Below, in pieces: positions 1-9,868 of a stretch of 40,243 bases of DNA. The notes under the pieces were generated by a model. That model had not been told where the DNA came from. It worked only from the letters and a program-made list of their open reading frames with translations, and searched no databases. Within the stretch, counting starts at the first letter, position 1, and the number at the start of each line of letters is the position of its first letter. Origin of the DNA: Acidobacteriota bacterium (GTDB lineage Bacteria; Acidobacteriota; Terriglobia; Acidiferrales; UBA7541); contig QHYN01000240.1 in the NCBI GenBank assembly GCA_003224145.1, positions 1 through 40,243 of the forward strand, written 5' to 3'. Made by a program: the position numbers and the translations under genes.

Positions 1-2
1 AG

Positions 3-809
3 GCGCGCAGCCTGAACGAACAGGCGCAGCGGCAGCTTGCGGATTTGCAGCGACTCGGCAAAGAACAAGCGCTCAAGGCCGCCCAGGGTTCACGGATGTC
101 GGCGGAGGGGAAGTACCGCGGTGCGGAGGCGCAGCTCAGTTATTCCGAGATTCGCAGCCCGATTGACGGTTATGTGACGGAGCGGCCGCTGTACGTGGGC
201 GATCTGGCCACGGCGAATCAGCCAATCCTGACGGTGATGGACACGTCGCGGCTGATTGCAAAATCGCACGTTCCGCAATCGGAGGCGGCCATTCTCAAGG
301 TGGGGAATCCCGCGGAGTTGAAAATTCACGGAATCGACGAACCCATCAAGGGCCGAGTGAGTCTGGTAAGTCCAGCGCTGGACCCTGGGAGTACGACGAT
401 CGAAGTTTGGGCGGAAGCCATCAAGCCGAATCCGGCGTTGAAACCGGGGATGACCGTGGAAGTGACCATGACGGCGAAAACGGTAAAAGAGGCGCTGGTC
501 GTGCCGACTCCGGCGGTTTTCAAGAACAACGAGGGCGCAGACTATGTGGTGATTGCCGCGTCGGATGGCCACGCGCGCCTGAAAACTGTCCAGATCGGCG
601 TGCGCGACGCAGAATTCTCTCAGGTGTTGAGCGGCGTGACCGTCGGTGATCCGGTAATCAGTTCGGGCGGCTACGCGTTGCCGGACAACACGCAAATCAA
701 GATAGAAGCTCCTGCCGCAGAGGAAAAAGAAGCCCGGGACAAGGCCGGCGACGAAGAAAAGGACAAGAAGTCCGCCGAAGCCAGACCCGCCAAGAAGGGC
801 AAGGAGTAG
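3..809 (+). CDS. RND efflux periplasmic adaptor (HlyD/MFP family), 5' partial
   Basis: The reading frame is open to the left edge, so the N-terminus (signal sequence and first half of the hairpin) is missing. The visible part begins in a Gln/Ala-rich helix typical of the adaptor coiled-coil hairpin. It continues into the lipoyl half motif (SEIRSPIDGYV), then the beta-barrel and membrane-proximal domains (VPTPAVF, GVRDAEFSQVLSGVTVGDPVISSGG). The C-terminal tail is charged and Lys/Glu-rich (about 30 residues), which is unusual but low complexity. Family knowledge: such adaptors bridge an inner-membrane RND pump to an outer-membrane channel. The permease starts 6 nt after the stop, and its ribosome-binding site AAGGAG (801-806) lies inside the end of this gene, so the two form an operon. 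The substrate cannot be told from the sequence. Confidence 0.9.
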   Translation, partial: ARSLNEQAQRQLADLQRLGKEQALKAAQGSRMSAEGKYRGAEAQLSYSEIRSPIDGYVTERPLYVGDLATANQPILTVMDTSRLIAKSHVPQSEAAILKVGNPAELKIHGIDEPIKGRVSLVSPALDPGSTTIEVWAEAIKPNPALKPGMTVEVTMTAKTVKEALVVPTPAVFKNNEGADYVVIAASDGHARLKTVQIGVRDAEFSQVLSGVTVGDPVISSGGYALPDNTQIKIEAPAAEEKEARDKAGDEEKDKKSAEARPAKKGKE

Positions 810-815
810 GCGCGT

Positions 816-3800
816 ATGGATCTTCCGCCGAGTGCAGCGCGCGCGGAACTATCTTCCCAGAAACCGGATGTACCGTGGTTCCACCGGCTGTCGCGGCCAA
901 TTTTGTTCTTGATCGTCACGCTGACACTCGTCGGTGCGTATCTTGCCTTCACTATTCCTGTCGCGGTTTTCCCCAATACCGATTTTCCGCGCATCGTCAT
1001 CGGCGTGGACAACGGCGTGATGCCCATCGATCAGATGCTGGTCACCATCACCAGGCCGCTGGAGGAAGCGGTCAACAGCGTGCCCGGTTTGCAGAAAGTC
1101 CAATCCATCACCAGCCGCGGCTCCGCCGAGGTCGATCTTTTCTTCGACTGGGGCAGCGATATGATTCTGACGCTGCAGCGGGTCGACGCCGTCGTCGCCC
1201 GTTTGCAAGCGGAGCTGCCGCCCACAGCAAAGGTGCAAACGCATCGGCTCACCTTTGCCGTCTTTCCCATCATTGGCTACAGCCTGAGGTCGGAGACCAT
1301 CCCTCCGGACAAGCTCTGGGAAATCGCCACCTACGATATCAAGCCTCGCGTGAATCGCCTGGATGGCGTCGCCTCGGTTCTCGTGCAGGGCGGCCGCGTG
1401 CCGGAATTCCAAGTGACGCCGGAACCGGCGCGACTGCTTGCCGCGGGGATCACGGTCAGCGATATTCTGGACGCCATTCGCCGGACGAACCTCATCGACT
1501 CACCAGGGCTCATCGAGAACAATCACAAATTGGTGCTCGGGCTGGTCAGTGGGCAGGTGCGCACGCCGGAACAGATCGGGCAAATCGTGGTCAAGACTTC
1601 CACGGCAGGAGTTCCCCTGCGGCTGGGCGATATTGCAAAGATTACGTCCTCGGTCGCTCCGGTCTATACGATTGTAACTGCCAACGGCAAGCCCGCAGTT
1701 CTGCTCAACGTGAATCGCCAGCCGGACAGCAACACGCTGGACGTGGCCAACGAAGTCCATGCGCAAATCGAGGAGATTCGTCCCACGCTGCCGCCCGGCG
1801 TGCACATCGAGCCGTTTTATGACCAGTCCACCATCGTGCGCGAATCCATCGCCAGCGTGCGCGACGCCGTGCTGCTGGGACTGCTGCTCTCTTCCATCAT
1901 TCTTGTTCTCTTCCTACGCGATTGGGGCACTTCGCTGATTGCCGGCCTTGTGATTCCGTCCACGCTGCTGATCACCTTTATCGTACTGAAACTCACGGGT
2001 CAGAGCTTTAATCTCATGACGCTGGGCGGTCTTGCGGCTGCAGTCGGCCTGGTGATTGATGACGCCATCGTGGTTCTGGAAAATATCGTCCTGCATCGCG
2101 ACGCTGGCCAGGGCCGGTTGGAAGCCATTCGGAGCGCGCTGAAAGAAATGACCGTTCCTCTGATCGGCTCCACGGTTACACCCATCGTCGTTTTCCTTCC
2201 ACTTATCTCCATCACCGGGGTAACCGGCACGTTCTTTCGCGCGCTGGCGATCACCATGACCGTCTCGCTGTTCACTTCGCTTCTGCTCGCGCTTACCTGG
2301 ACGCCGACGCTCAGCCAGTATTTTGTGCGACGAAAAGAGACGCCCGCCCCCGAAGGCGAGCATCCTGCTGGCACCGTGGCTTCGCTGCTGGCTGTCGAGG
2401 AAGCGCATTTCTCCGGCCTGTTTGGCCGCATCGTCGCGTTTTATGAGAAGGCAATGCGAGCCATCCTTGAGCGGCCATTGTTGCTGCTGGGCGGCTCGGT
2501 GCTCATCATCGTCGCTTCCTACGTCTGCTATAGCTTCTTGGGGAGCGACCTCCTGCCGGAAATGGACGAGGGCGGTTTTATTCTCGATTACTGGACGCCG
2601 TCCGGCAGCTCGCTCGCCGAATCCAACCGCATTCTGCTGCACATCGAAGAGATCGTGAAGTCTCAACCCGAAGTCGAAAATACTTCGCGGCGCACAGGCA
2701 TGGAACTGGGCCTGTCGGCCGTCACGGAAGCTAATCGGGGCGATTTCACGGTCAAGCTCAAGCGCGAACGCAAGCGGGACATCGACGAGATTATGGGGGA
2801 CATTCGTTCGGAGATTGAACAGACCGAGCCCGCCACCAAGGTCGAATTCGTGCAGGTTTTGCAGGACATGATCGGGGATCTGACGAGCCAGCCCGAGCCT
2901 ATTGTGATCAAGCTCTTTTGCCAGGATGCAAAGCTTTTGGCAGATTCCGCGCCGCGCGTGGCAGACGCCATCGACAAAGTACACGGCGTCGTGGATGTCC
3001 TCAACGGCATCGAAAATACCATCAGCGGCCCCGCAACGACGTTCCAAATCAATCCCACGGTTGCCGCCCGCGCAGGCTTTACGCCCGAAGAGGTGGCGGT
3101 GGATGCTTCCGCGATATTGGAGGGCGAGCCCGCCGCCACGCCGGTGGTCCTGAACGACCGTGCCTACACCATCCGAGTGCGGTTTCCGGAACAAAGTCGT
3201 GCAACATTGGAGCAAATGAGCAACACGCTTCTAACGAGTGCCACGGGACGCACGGCGACGCTTGGCTCTCTGGCAACCGTCAGCATGGAACCCGGCCAGA
3301 CGGAGATTCGCCGCGAGAATCTTCAGCGGCTGGTACAAATCACCGGACGCTTTGAAGGAGTCGATCTGGGCTCGGGCATTGCCGCAGTGAAAAAAGCGGT
3401 CGACGGCCTGCATCTGCCGTCGTCTATCCGTGTGGAGTATGGCGGAACGTACGCAGAACAAATGAAATCGTTCCGGGACCTTTTGATGGTTTTCTTGCTC
3501 GCGCTGGTATTGCTCTTTGCCGTTTTGTTGTTTGAATTCCGAACGTTCTCGGCGCCGACGGCGATTCTCGCCTCGGCGTTGCTGTCGACCTTCGGTGGAT
3601 TCCTCGCACTTCTCATTACAGGGACGACGTTCAATGTGGCGTCGTTCATGGGCATGATCATGGTCATTGGCATTGTGGCGAAAAATGGTATTTTACTCCT
3701 CGACGCTGAACATCATTTCCGCGAACTTGGCTTGGCAGCCGAAGAAGCCATGATTCAGGCGGGCCGCCGCCGTCTACGCCCCATCGCCATGACGGCGATC

Positions 3801-3974
3801 GCCACGGTCGCCGGGATGGCACCGCTGGCCTTCGGGATTGGTTCTGGTTCCGAAATGCTGAAGCCGTTGGCCATCGCCGTGATTGGCGGGTTGCTCAGCT
3901 CCATGGTCCTTTCTTTGATTTTTACTCCCGGCATCCATTACTACCTGCGGCCGAGAGTCACTTCGCAAGGTTAG
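816..3974 (+). CDS. RND efflux pump permease subunit (AcrB-like, HAE1-type)
   Basis: 1052 residues, the normal length for an inner-membrane RND proton antiporter. TM1 lies near residues 28-50. The first large periplasmic loop follows, then the TM2-TM6 block containing the proton-relay pair Asp415-Asp416 in GLVIDDAIVVLENI. A second periplasmic loop follows, then TM7-TM12 ending in FGIGSGSEMLKPLAIAVIGG. The start is set by AAGGAG at 801-806, 9 nt upstream of ATG. The N-terminus carries about 25 extra polar residues before TM1. It differs clearly from the MdtB/MdtC pair encoded further right, so it is a separate system. I see no CusA-like methionine clusters, so a drug or metabolite substrate is more likely than copper or silver. 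No outer-membrane factor gene follows; it may lie upstream of the window. Confidence 0.92.
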   Translation: MDLPPSAARAELSSQKPDVPWFHRLSRPILFLIVTLTLVGAYLAFTIPVAVFPNTDFPRIVIGVDNGVMPIDQMLVTITRPLEEAVNSVPGLQKVQSITSRGSAEVDLFFDWGSDMILTLQRVDAVVARLQAELPPTAKVQTHRLTFAVFPIIGYSLRSETIPPDKLWEIATYDIKPRVNRLDGVASVLVQGGRVPEFQVTPEPARLLAAGITVSDILDAIRRTNLIDSPGLIENNHKLVLGLVSGQVRTPEQIGQIVVKTSTAGVPLRLGDIAKITSSVAPVYTIVTANGKPAVLLNVNRQPDSNTLDVANEVHAQIEEIRPTLPPGVHIEPFYDQSTIVRESIASVRDAVLLGLLLSSIILVLFLRDWGTSLIAGLVIPSTLLITFIVLKLTGQSFNLMTLGGLAAAVGLVIDDAIVVLENIVLHRDAGQGRLEAIRSALKEMTVPLIGSTVTPIVVFLPLISITGVTGTFFRALAITMTVSLFTSLLLALTWTPTLSQYFVRRKETPAPEGEHPAGTVASLLAVEEAHFSGLFGRIVAFYEKAMRAILERPLLLLGGSVLIIVASYVCYSFLGSDLLPEMDEGGFILDYWTPSGSSLAESNRILLHIEEIVKSQPEVENTSRRTGMELGLSAVTEANRGDFTVKLKRERKRDIDEIMGDIRSEIEQTEPATKVEFVQVLQDMIGDLTSQPEPIVIKLFCQDAKLLADSAPRVADAIDKVHGVVDVLNGIENTISGPATTFQINPTVAARAGFTPEEVAVDASAILEGEPAATPVVLNDRAYTIRVRFPEQSRATLEQMSNTLLTSATGRTATLGSLATVSMEPGQTEIRRENLQRLVQITGRFEGVDLGSGIAAVKKAVDGLHLPSSIRVEYGGTYAEQMKSFRDLLMVFLLALVLLFAVLLFEFRTFSAPTAILASALLSTFGGFLALLITGTTFNVASFMGMIMVIGIVAKNGILLLDAEHHFRELGLAAEEAMIQAGRRRLRPIAMTAIATVAGMAPLAFGIGSGSEMLKPLAIAVIGGLLSSMVLSLIFTPGIHYYLRPRVTSQG

Positions 3975-4083
3975 TCGAGACAATCCGGATGGCTTAGCTC
4001 TGAAACCGAACGGCTATGACTGGAGATTCGCTCCCGAGGCGGGAAAGAACTTCAGCGACTACGGCAATGGCACTTGCCACTGA
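3973..4083 (+). pseudogene. C-terminal relic of a metallophosphoesterase / purple-acid-phosphatase-like gene
   Basis: Starting at the stop codon of the RND permease, a different frame stays open for 36 codons to TGA 4081-4083. It reads ...LKPNGYDWRFAPEAG, then KNFSDYGNGTCH and stop. The pattern NGYDWRF, then F-x-D-x-G and a terminal Cys-His, is what I recall as the C-terminus of acidobacterial metallophosphoesterases. There is no start codon or ribosome-binding site, and no catalytic domain remains. The observation is the open frame and the motif; the family call is from memory and not searched. It could be chance coding, but the motif is specific enough to make a degraded gene more likely. 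Confidence 0.5.
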
Positions 4084-4489
4084 AATGGAATTTCATTGCC
4101 GACTAGTCGTCCCACATTCTTGTCTAGTGGCCGTGCGGTTGGCTTTAAGGCAACGGGCCACTCCCCCCTATGTTTTTCGTAAGTGTTGAGTGTGGATTCT
4201 AAAGGTGGTTAAAGTCCTTTGTTTTCACACACTTTTGCAAGTGTTGATTCTACAGGGGTTAGATTGCACCAAAATAGTGCAAACCATCAACGCCTGACGG
4301 GGCGTTCCTTGCGCAAAACTTGGTTGCGAGGGCTCTCCCCAAATAGAAAAAGCGGCAGGAGAGCCGCCGCATTCCGAGACTCCACAGTACTACCTACAAC
4401 GTATATTACCAGACTTATGAAATCGGGTCAAGGGAAAATATTGATTCTTTCTAAGCTTCCTATTCGCTCCGGGATAGCCGGGGTAAGGG
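4084..4489. other. AT-richer intergenic stretch with several inverted repeats
   Basis: No convincing gene. Several stem-loops can be drawn: AGTGGCC/GGCCACT around 4125-4161 with an inner GTTG/CAAC pairing; TTGCAC (4264-4269) with GTGCAA (4277-4282); AACGCC (4289-4294) with GGCGTT (4301-4306); GGCTCTCC (4331-4338) with GGAGAGCC (4358-4365). A motif of the form AAGTGTTGA...GATTCTA-A-GGG appears twice (about 4180-4206 and 4238-4259). The stretch from about 4170 to 4480 is visibly richer in A+T than the genes on either side. It lies between convergent genes, so some hairpins may act as terminators, but none has a clean U-tract. Foreign or element-derived DNA is possible. Confidence 0.4.
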
Positions 4490-5056
4490 CTACTTTTTCT
4501 TTGGAGTCGCGCTCATTTCCGGCATGGCCATGGACATGGGTGTCGAGTTGCCAGCCAAGAGTTCCTTTTTCACTGCTTCAGAAATTTTGTCCGCATTCTT
4601 GACCAGCACGCTCACCTGCCAAATCTGCGTTTCTGTGAGCTGGCCTTTGAATCCTGGCATTCCCGACATTCGAATGCCGTTTTCCACCTTCCAATACGAT
4701 TCCCAGGGTTCGTCGTCCGTCACGCCGACTCCATGGAACAGTTGTGGAGGCGAAGGGTACATCCCTTGCGAGACGGCGGACTTGGGCTCGCCCGGGAGGC
4801 CGTGGCACGTGGCGCATTGCTCCTTGTAGACCTTGGCGCCGGCAACTAGATTCGCTTCGTCTGTCGGCACCCCCGGCTGGGGATGTGGCAGTTTATCCAG
4901 GTAAGCGTGAAGCCCGATACTTGCGAGTTTCTTTTCGAAGGGTAACGGAGGCGCCGACGTCGCCACCGGTGTATGCCCGGAAGAGACATAGTAGAAAACG
5001 ATCCCCACGACCAACAAAACTCCAATCACGATCCCCAGAATCAATCCTTTGAACAT
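4490..5056 (-). CDS. membrane-anchored mono-haem cytochrome c
   Basis: 188 residues. One N-terminal transmembrane anchor (about residues 3-24) puts the haem domain in the periplasm. The haem site is CATCH at residues 81-85, followed by GLPGE. The likely axial methionine is Met133 in SGMPGF. The order CxxCH ... SGMPGF ... IWQVSVLVKNA matches class I cytochromes of the cbb3-subunit-III/CccA type. The C-terminus is methionine-rich (MSMAMPEMSAT). The start is supported by AGGAG 9 nt upstream on the minus strand. It stands alone, divergent from the MdtABC-type operon and convergent with the first RND gene. The electron partner is not evident. A perfect inverted repeat lies just upstream, centred at 5090. 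Confidence 0.9.
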   Translation of the reverse strand: MFKGLILGIVIGVLLVVGIVFYYVSSGHTPVATSAPPLPFEKKLASIGLHAYLDKLPHPQPGVPTDEANLVAGAKVYKEQCATCHGLPGEPKSAVSQGMYPSPPQLFHGVGVTDDEPWESYWKVENGIRMSGMPGFKGQLTETQIWQVSVLVKNADKISEAVKKELLAGNSTPMSMAMPEMSATPKKK

Positions 5057-5413
5057 TTACACGCTCTCCTGCGCCATTGGTAATGTCCGCTGGACATTCC
5101 GAGGCGGCCGTTGTTCCGTGATAGTCTACGGTTTTCGCGGCGATTGTGCATCCCGCAATTTTCGCGGCGGGCTACCGGACGTGCAAAGATGACGTGCCTG
5201 AACGGGTCTTATCGTGACAGCTTAACCTGGGATGGCCCAACCGCTTCGTAACCGTTCTTCCTTCGGGAGCGTCTTATTTAGGAGTAGGCTGAAGTCTCCG
5301 GTAGGCTGTCGTCTTCGCGTGAAGCAGCCCTTGGCGTGCACCGGGGATACTCCTGCCCTTGGCAGCCTCGCGGGCCCAATCGTAATGCACGAGCAGAATA
5401 CAGGAGTAAATGA
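5057..5413. other. divergent promoter region between cytochrome c and the mdtABC-type operon
   Basis: A 357-bp gap with no gene. It holds several repeats that could be regulator sites. There is a perfect inverted repeat at 5082-5098. TTTTCGCGGCG occurs twice, at 5132-5142 and 5159-5169. GTAGGCTG-NN-GTCT also occurs twice with a 17-bp period, starting at 5284 and 5301. AGGAG at 5402-5406 is the ribosome-binding site for the ATG at 5414. I found no strong -35/-10 pair in either direction. The mdtA leader could be long. Confidence 0.45.
5082..5098. promoter_or_regulatory. perfect inverted repeat AATGTCC-GCT-GGACATT, candidate operator
   Basis: Two 7-bp arms with a 3-bp centre, 26-42 bp upstream of the cytochrome c start. 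Its compact symmetry suits a dimeric repressor such as a TetR- or MarR-type protein better than a terminator, because no U-tract follows. No regulator gene is adjacent. The functional call is inference. Confidence 0.4.
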
Positions 5414-6757
5414 ATGGGGCAACTTAAGTCCATGGAGCTACCCGAATCCAGCATCCGCTCCGTGGCCGATGCGTCGGCCTCCCGAGCATCGAAGAGCCGT
5501 TGGTGGCTGTGGGTCCTCATTGTTGGTGCCATCGCTATTGGGGTCTGGTATTTCCGCGGGTCACGTGTTGCGAGCGAGGCGGCGAATTCTGCAGGGCCGG
5601 CAGCGGCAGGTAAGGGCAGGGGAGGGCCGGGCATGGGCAATTTTGTCGTTCCCGTGGTCGTTGCCACCGCGCAACGCGGCGACCTTCCTGTGTACTTCAA
5701 CGGGCTTGGAACCGTAACAGCGTTTAATACTGTAACCGTTCGCAGCCGCGTCGATGGACAGCTCGTTAGTGTCGCTTTCAGAGAGGGTCAATTCGTCCAT
5801 GAGGGCGATCTTCTCGCGCAGATTGATCCCCGCCCTTTCGAAGTTCAGTTCGAGCAGGCGCAGGGCCAGCTTGCCAAGGATCATGCCCAACGGAAGGACG
5901 CGGAAGCTAATCTCGAGCGCTTTAAGCTTCTGTTTAAAGAAGGTGTCATCCCGCAGCAGCAGCTTGATACGCAGACGGCACTCGTTGGCCAGTTCGATGG
6001 AGCCATCCGATCAGACGAAAGCCAGATCGCGAATGCCAAACTCCAACTGACCTATGCCCGGATTACCGCCCCCATCAGTGGCCGCGTGGGCTTGCGCCTC
6101 GTGGACGCCGGAAATATCGTGCACGCTAACGACGCGAATGGCCTGGTGGTGATCACACAGCTTCAGCCCATCGCCGTCCTTTTCAGCCTGCCCCAGGATC
6201 AGCTTCCGCAAGTGAATGCCAAGCTCCGCAGCGGCGTTCAACTCAACGTCGAAGCCTACGACCGCGACGACACCGACAAGATTGCCACTGGAAAGCTTCT
6301 GACCATTGATAACGAGATCGATCCAACAACGGGGACGTACAAATTGAAAGCCGTCTTCAACAATGAGAACAACATTCTGTTTCCGAATCAATTTGTGAAT
6401 GTGCACCTGCTGGTCGACACGAAACACAACCTCATCATTGTTCCGGCTCCCGCTATCCAGCGCGGCCCTCAAGGTTCTTACGTGTATGCCGTGGGCAGCG
6501 ATAACGCCGTCAAAATCCGCCCGGTCACGATCGCGCAGACCACCGGTGGCAGCATTGGTTTGAGCGGAGGCTTGAGTGCCGGTGATGTGGTGGTCATCGA
6601 CGGCCAGGATAAGCTGCAGGACGGCAGCAAGGTTGCCCCCACATTCTCTGGTGGGAACAACGGAGGCGGCCGTGGAAGTGCTGCCCAGCCGCAGGGCTCG
6701 AACAGCGCTCCAGCAGCGAAATCCCCCCGCAGTCAGTCGGGAGGAGCTCCGCGATGA
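5414..6757 (+). CDS. mdtA: RND efflux periplasmic adaptor, MdtA-like
   Basis: 447 residues, the MdtA class of membrane fusion protein. An N-terminal signal anchor lies near residues 27-45 ([18 protein letters not shown]), followed by a Gly/Ala-rich linker. The order after that is a lipoyl half ([19 protein letters not shown]), a long alpha-hairpin (about 145-205), the second lipoyl half ([20 protein letters not shown]), the beta-barrel and the membrane-proximal domain. The C-terminal 35 residues are a Gly/Asn/Ser/Pro low-complexity tail. AGGAG at 5402-5406 is 7 nt from ATG 5414. The nearer ATG at 5410 opens only five codons. The gene overlaps the next by 4 bp (ATGA), showing translational coupling. 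Family role: it connects the MdtB/MdtC pump to an outer-membrane channel. Confidence 0.93.
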   Translation: MGQLKSMELPESSIRSVADASASRASKSRWWLWVLIVGAIAIGVWYFRGSRVASEAANSAGPAAAGKGRGGPGMGNFVVPVVVATAQRGDLPVYFNGLGTVTAFNTVTVRSRVDGQLVSVAFREGQFVHEGDLLAQIDPRPFEVQFEQAQGQLAKDHAQRKDAEANLERFKLLFKEGVIPQQQLDTQTALVGQFDGAIRSDESQIANAKLQLTYARITAPISGRVGLRLVDAGNIVHANDANGLVVITQLQPIAVLFSLPQDQLPQVNAKLRSGVQLNVEAYDRDDTDKIATGKLLTIDNEIDPTTGTYKLKAVFNNENNILFPNQFVNVHLLVDTKHNLIIVPAPAIQRGPQGSYVYAVGSDNAVKIRPVTIAQTTGGSIGLSGGLSAGDVVVIDGQDKLQDGSKVAPTFSGGNNGGGRGSAAQPQGSNSAPAAKSPRSQSGGAPR

Positions 6758-9700
6758 GCCCGTCACGGCCGTTTATTCTGCGGCCGGTCGCCACCACCCT
6801 GCTGATGATCGGCATCCTGCTCGTCGGCTGGGTGGCCTACCGGCAGCTGCCTGTTTCCGCTCTCCCGCAGGTCGATTACCCCACGATTCAGGTGCAAACG
6901 TTTTATCCCGGCGCCAGCCCGGAAGTCATGGCTTCTTCTGTCACCGCCCCGCTCGAGCGGCAGTTCGGTCAAATTCCTGGCCTGAATCAGATGACTTCGA
7001 CGAGTTCCTTCGGGTGCTCCGTCATCACACTGCAATTCGAGCTTGATTTGAACATCGATATCGCGGAACAAGAGGTCCAGGCTGCCATCAATGGCGCTTC
7101 CAATCTTCTGCCCCAGGGTCTTCCCAATCCGCCGATCTACAGCAAGATCAATCCCGCCGATGCTCCCATTCTGACGCTTGCGCTTTCCTCCAAGACGCTC
7201 CCGCTTTCCAAGGTGGAGGACCTGGCGGACACAACTTTCGCGCAGAAGATTTCTCAGCTTTCCGGTGTGGGGCTCGTCAGCATCAGTGGCGGACAGCGCC
7301 CTGCGGTGCGCATCCAGGCCAATCCCACGGCGCTGGCTTCTTACGGCCTGAGTCTTGAAGATTTGCGCGTCGCGCTCGGTCAGGCCAATGTCGATATGGC
7401 CAAGGGAACCTTTGATGGCCTGCATCAGGCTTACACCATTGGTGCGAACGATCAGCTGGTTTCCAGTGACGGTTACCGCCCACTGATCATTGCTTACCGC
7501 AATGGCGCGCCGGTTCGCCTAAGCGACGTGGCCAATGTCATCGACAGCGTGGAAAATGCCAAGCAAGCAGCCTGGGCGAATCAGAATCCTGCCGTTATTC
7601 TCAACATCCAACGGCAGCCTGGCGCGAACATCATCGCCGTGGTGGATCGCGTGAAACGGCTTCTCCCGCAGCTTCAGGCAGCGCTCCCAGCAGCCGTGCA
7701 GGTGGACATCCTCACCGACCGCACCACCACGATTCGCGCTTCTGTCGAAGATGTGCAATTCACGCTGGTGCTCACTATCGTATTGGTCGTGATGGTGATT
7801 TTTCTTTTTCTGCGCAGCTTTCGCGCGACGGTGATTCCCAGCGTCGCGGTTCCCCTTTCACTCATCGGCACGTTTGGCGTGATGTATCTGCTGGGCTACA
7901 GCCTCAATAACCTTTCGCTGATGGCGCTCACCATTTCGACGGGCTTCGTCGTGGACGACGCCATCGTCATGATCGAGAACATCAGCCGTTATATCGAGGA
8001 AGGCGATTCTCCGCTGCAAGCGGCGTTGAAGGGTTCCGAGCAGATTGGGTTCACCATTGTTTCGCTCACGGTCTCGCTCATCGCCGTGCTCATTCCTTTG
8101 CTGTTCATGGGCGACATCGTCGGGCGGCTTTTCCGTGAATTTGCCGTCACCTTGGCTGTGACCATCCTGGTTTCCGCATTCGTGTCCCTTACACTCACAC
8201 CGATGATGTGCGCCAAGCTGCTCCGCCGCCAAAGGAAAGAGGAAGAGAGCTGGTTCTACCGCAAGTCGGAAGGTGCCTTCAATTCCGTAATTGCTTTTTA
8301 CGGCCGAACGCTGCAGTTCGTACTGCGCTACCGCACCACCACGCTCATCGTTACCGTGGCAACTTTCGTCGGCACCATTCTGCTGTACATCTACGTTCCC
8401 AAAGGTTTCTTTCCCGTTCAGGACACGGGCGTAATCCTGGGAGTTTCGGAAGCGCCGCAGAACGTGTCTTTTGCGGCTATGGCACGACGCCAACAAGCTC
8501 TTGCTGATGTTGTATTGAAAGATCCTGCCGTCGAAAGTCTTTCGTCTTTCATCGGCATCGACGGCACAAACACCACCCTGAACAATGGCCGCATCCAGAT
8601 CAATCTCAAACCGCTTGCCGAGCGCAGAATCAGCGCCTCGGAGGTGATCCGCCGTCTCCAACCTCAGCTTGCCGCGGTCGACGGCATCTCGCTCTTTCTG
8701 CAGCCGGTTCAGGATCTGACGGTCGAGGATCGCGTCAGCCGCACACAATTCCAATACAGCCTTGAAGATGTGGATGCCAAGGAGCTCGCTTACTGGACAC
8801 CGCGCTTCATTGACAAACTGAAATCGCTCCCAGAACTCCGCGATGTTGCCAGCGATCAGTTGAACCAGGGTTTGATCGCTTCCCTCACCATCGATCGGGA
8901 CACCGCAGCGCGGCTCGGCATTCTTCCGGCGGACATCGACAACACGCTTTACGACGCTTTCGGCCAGCGCCAGGTCTCCACCATCTTCACGCAACTGAAT
9001 CAGTATCACGTCGTCCTGGAAGTCGATCCGCAGTTTCAGCAGGATCCCGAATCGCTGAAGAATATTTACGTCAAATCCTCGAATGGCTCTCAGGTGCCGC
9101 TCAGCGCCTTCACGCACTTCGATCCCGGTGAAACAGCGCTCGCTCTGAACCATCAAGGCCAATTTCCCGTGGTCACTCTTTCGTTCAACTTGGCGCCCGG
9201 TGCCGCCTTGGGCGATGCCGTCAACGCCATCAACGGTGCGAAGCGGGAATTGAATATGCCGCCCAGCATCCAGGCTACGTTTCAGGGGACGGCGGCGGCC
9301 TTCCTCAGATCCCTTTCGAATGAGCCCATCCTGATCCTGGCGGCGGTGGTCACGGTGTACATCGTGCTCGGCGTTTTGTACGAAAGCTACATTCATCCTG
9401 TCACGATTCTCTCCACGCTTCCCTCGGCTGGTGTCGGCGCGATTCTGGCGTTGCTCCTTTGCCGAACGGAATTCAGTGTGGTCGCTCTGATCGGCATTAT
9501 CCTGCTCATCGGAATCGTAAAGAAAAATGCCATCATGATGATTGACTTCGCGCTCGAAGCCGAGCGCAAGGAAGGCAAGGAACCCCTCGACGCCATCTAC
9601 GAAGCTTGCCTGCTCCGCTTCCGGCCCATCATGATGACCACGATGGCCGCTTTGCTGGGCGGTTTGCCGCTCGCGCTCGGCACCGGTGTTGGTTCGGAGT

Positions 9701-9861
9701 TGCGCCGCCCGCTGGGCATCACCATCGTGGGAGGCTTGGTTCTGAGCCAGTTGCTTACCCTTTACACCACTCCGGTGGTCTATCTTGCCTTCGATTGGCT
9801 CGGGCGGCGCTTCCAGATTCACATTGGCAGTTCGGTCGAGGAGCCCGCGCACGGAGACTAG
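6754..9861 (+). CDS. mdtB: RND efflux permease, MdtB-like
   Basis: 1035 residues, normal RND length. It starts with the family N-terminus ([20 protein letters not shown]), which leads into TM1. The two proton-relay aspartates are Asp401-Asp402 in [13 protein letters not shown] (TM4). TM10 carries [17 protein letters not shown], typical of the MdtB/MdtC subfamily, and the TM11-12 region holds [19 protein letters not shown]. The start overlaps the adaptor stop and has GGAGGAG shortly upstream. The next permease begins 7 nt after the stop. In Escherichia coli the homologous pump is an MdtB2-MdtC heterotrimer exporting bile salts, novobiocin and metal-siderophore complexes; the substrate here is unknown. 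Confidence 0.94.
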   Translation: MSPSRPFILRPVATTLLMIGILLVGWVAYRQLPVSALPQVDYPTIQVQTFYPGASPEVMASSVTAPLERQFGQIPGLNQMTSTSSFGCSVITLQFELDLNIDIAEQEVQAAINGASNLLPQGLPNPPIYSKINPADAPILTLALSSKTLPLSKVEDLADTTFAQKISQLSGVGLVSISGGQRPAVRIQANPTALASYGLSLEDLRVALGQANVDMAKGTFDGLHQAYTIGANDQLVSSDGYRPLIIAYRNGAPVRLSDVANVIDSVENAKQAAWANQNPAVILNIQRQPGANIIAVVDRVKRLLPQLQAALPAAVQVDILTDRTTTIRASVEDVQFTLVLTIVLVVMVIFLFLRSFRATVIPSVAVPLSLIGTFGVMYLLGYSLNNLSLMALTISTGFVVDDAIVMIENISRYIEEGDSPLQAALKGSEQIGFTIVSLTVSLIAVLIPLLFMGDIVGRLFREFAVTLAVTILVSAFVSLTLTPMMCAKLLRRQRKEEESWFYRKSEGAFNSVIAFYGRTLQFVLRYRTTTLIVTVATFVGTILLYIYVPKGFFPVQDTGVILGVSEAPQNVSFAAMARRQQALADVVLKDPAVESLSSFIGIDGTNTTLNNGRIQINLKPLAERRISASEVIRRLQPQLAAVDGISLFLQPVQDLTVEDRVSRTQFQYSLEDVDAKELAYWTPRFIDKLKSLPELRDVASDQLNQGLIASLTIDRDTAARLGILPADIDNTLYDAFGQRQVSTIFTQLNQYHVVLEVDPQFQQDPESLKNIYVKSSNGSQVPLSAFTHFDPGETALALNHQGQFPVVTLSFNLAPGAALGDAVNAINGAKRELNMPPSIQATFQGTAAAFLRSLSNEPILILAAVVTVYIVLGVLYESYIHPVTILSTLPSAGVGAILALLLCRTEFSVVALIGIILLIGIVKKNAIMMIDFALEAERKEGKEPLDAIYEACLLRFRPIMMTTMAALLGGLPLALGTGVGSELRRPLGITIVGGLVLSQLLTLYTTPVVYLAFDWLGRRFQIHIGSSVEEPAHGD

Positions 9862-9868
9862 AGACTAG

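Noticed and set aside
816-3974. CusA-type copper/silver efflux pump
   Set aside because: No methionine triads and the TM4 motif is the Asp-Asp type of HAE1 pumps.
4219-4602. 127-codon plus-strand frame after the first RND operon
   Set aside because: Overlaps the cytochrome c gene on the other strand by over 100 bp, lacks a ribosome-binding site and has no motif.
7858-9852. 664-codon minus-strand frame opposite mdtB
   Set aside because: Long only because of the codon usage of mdtB; His/Asp/Arg-rich and without domains.
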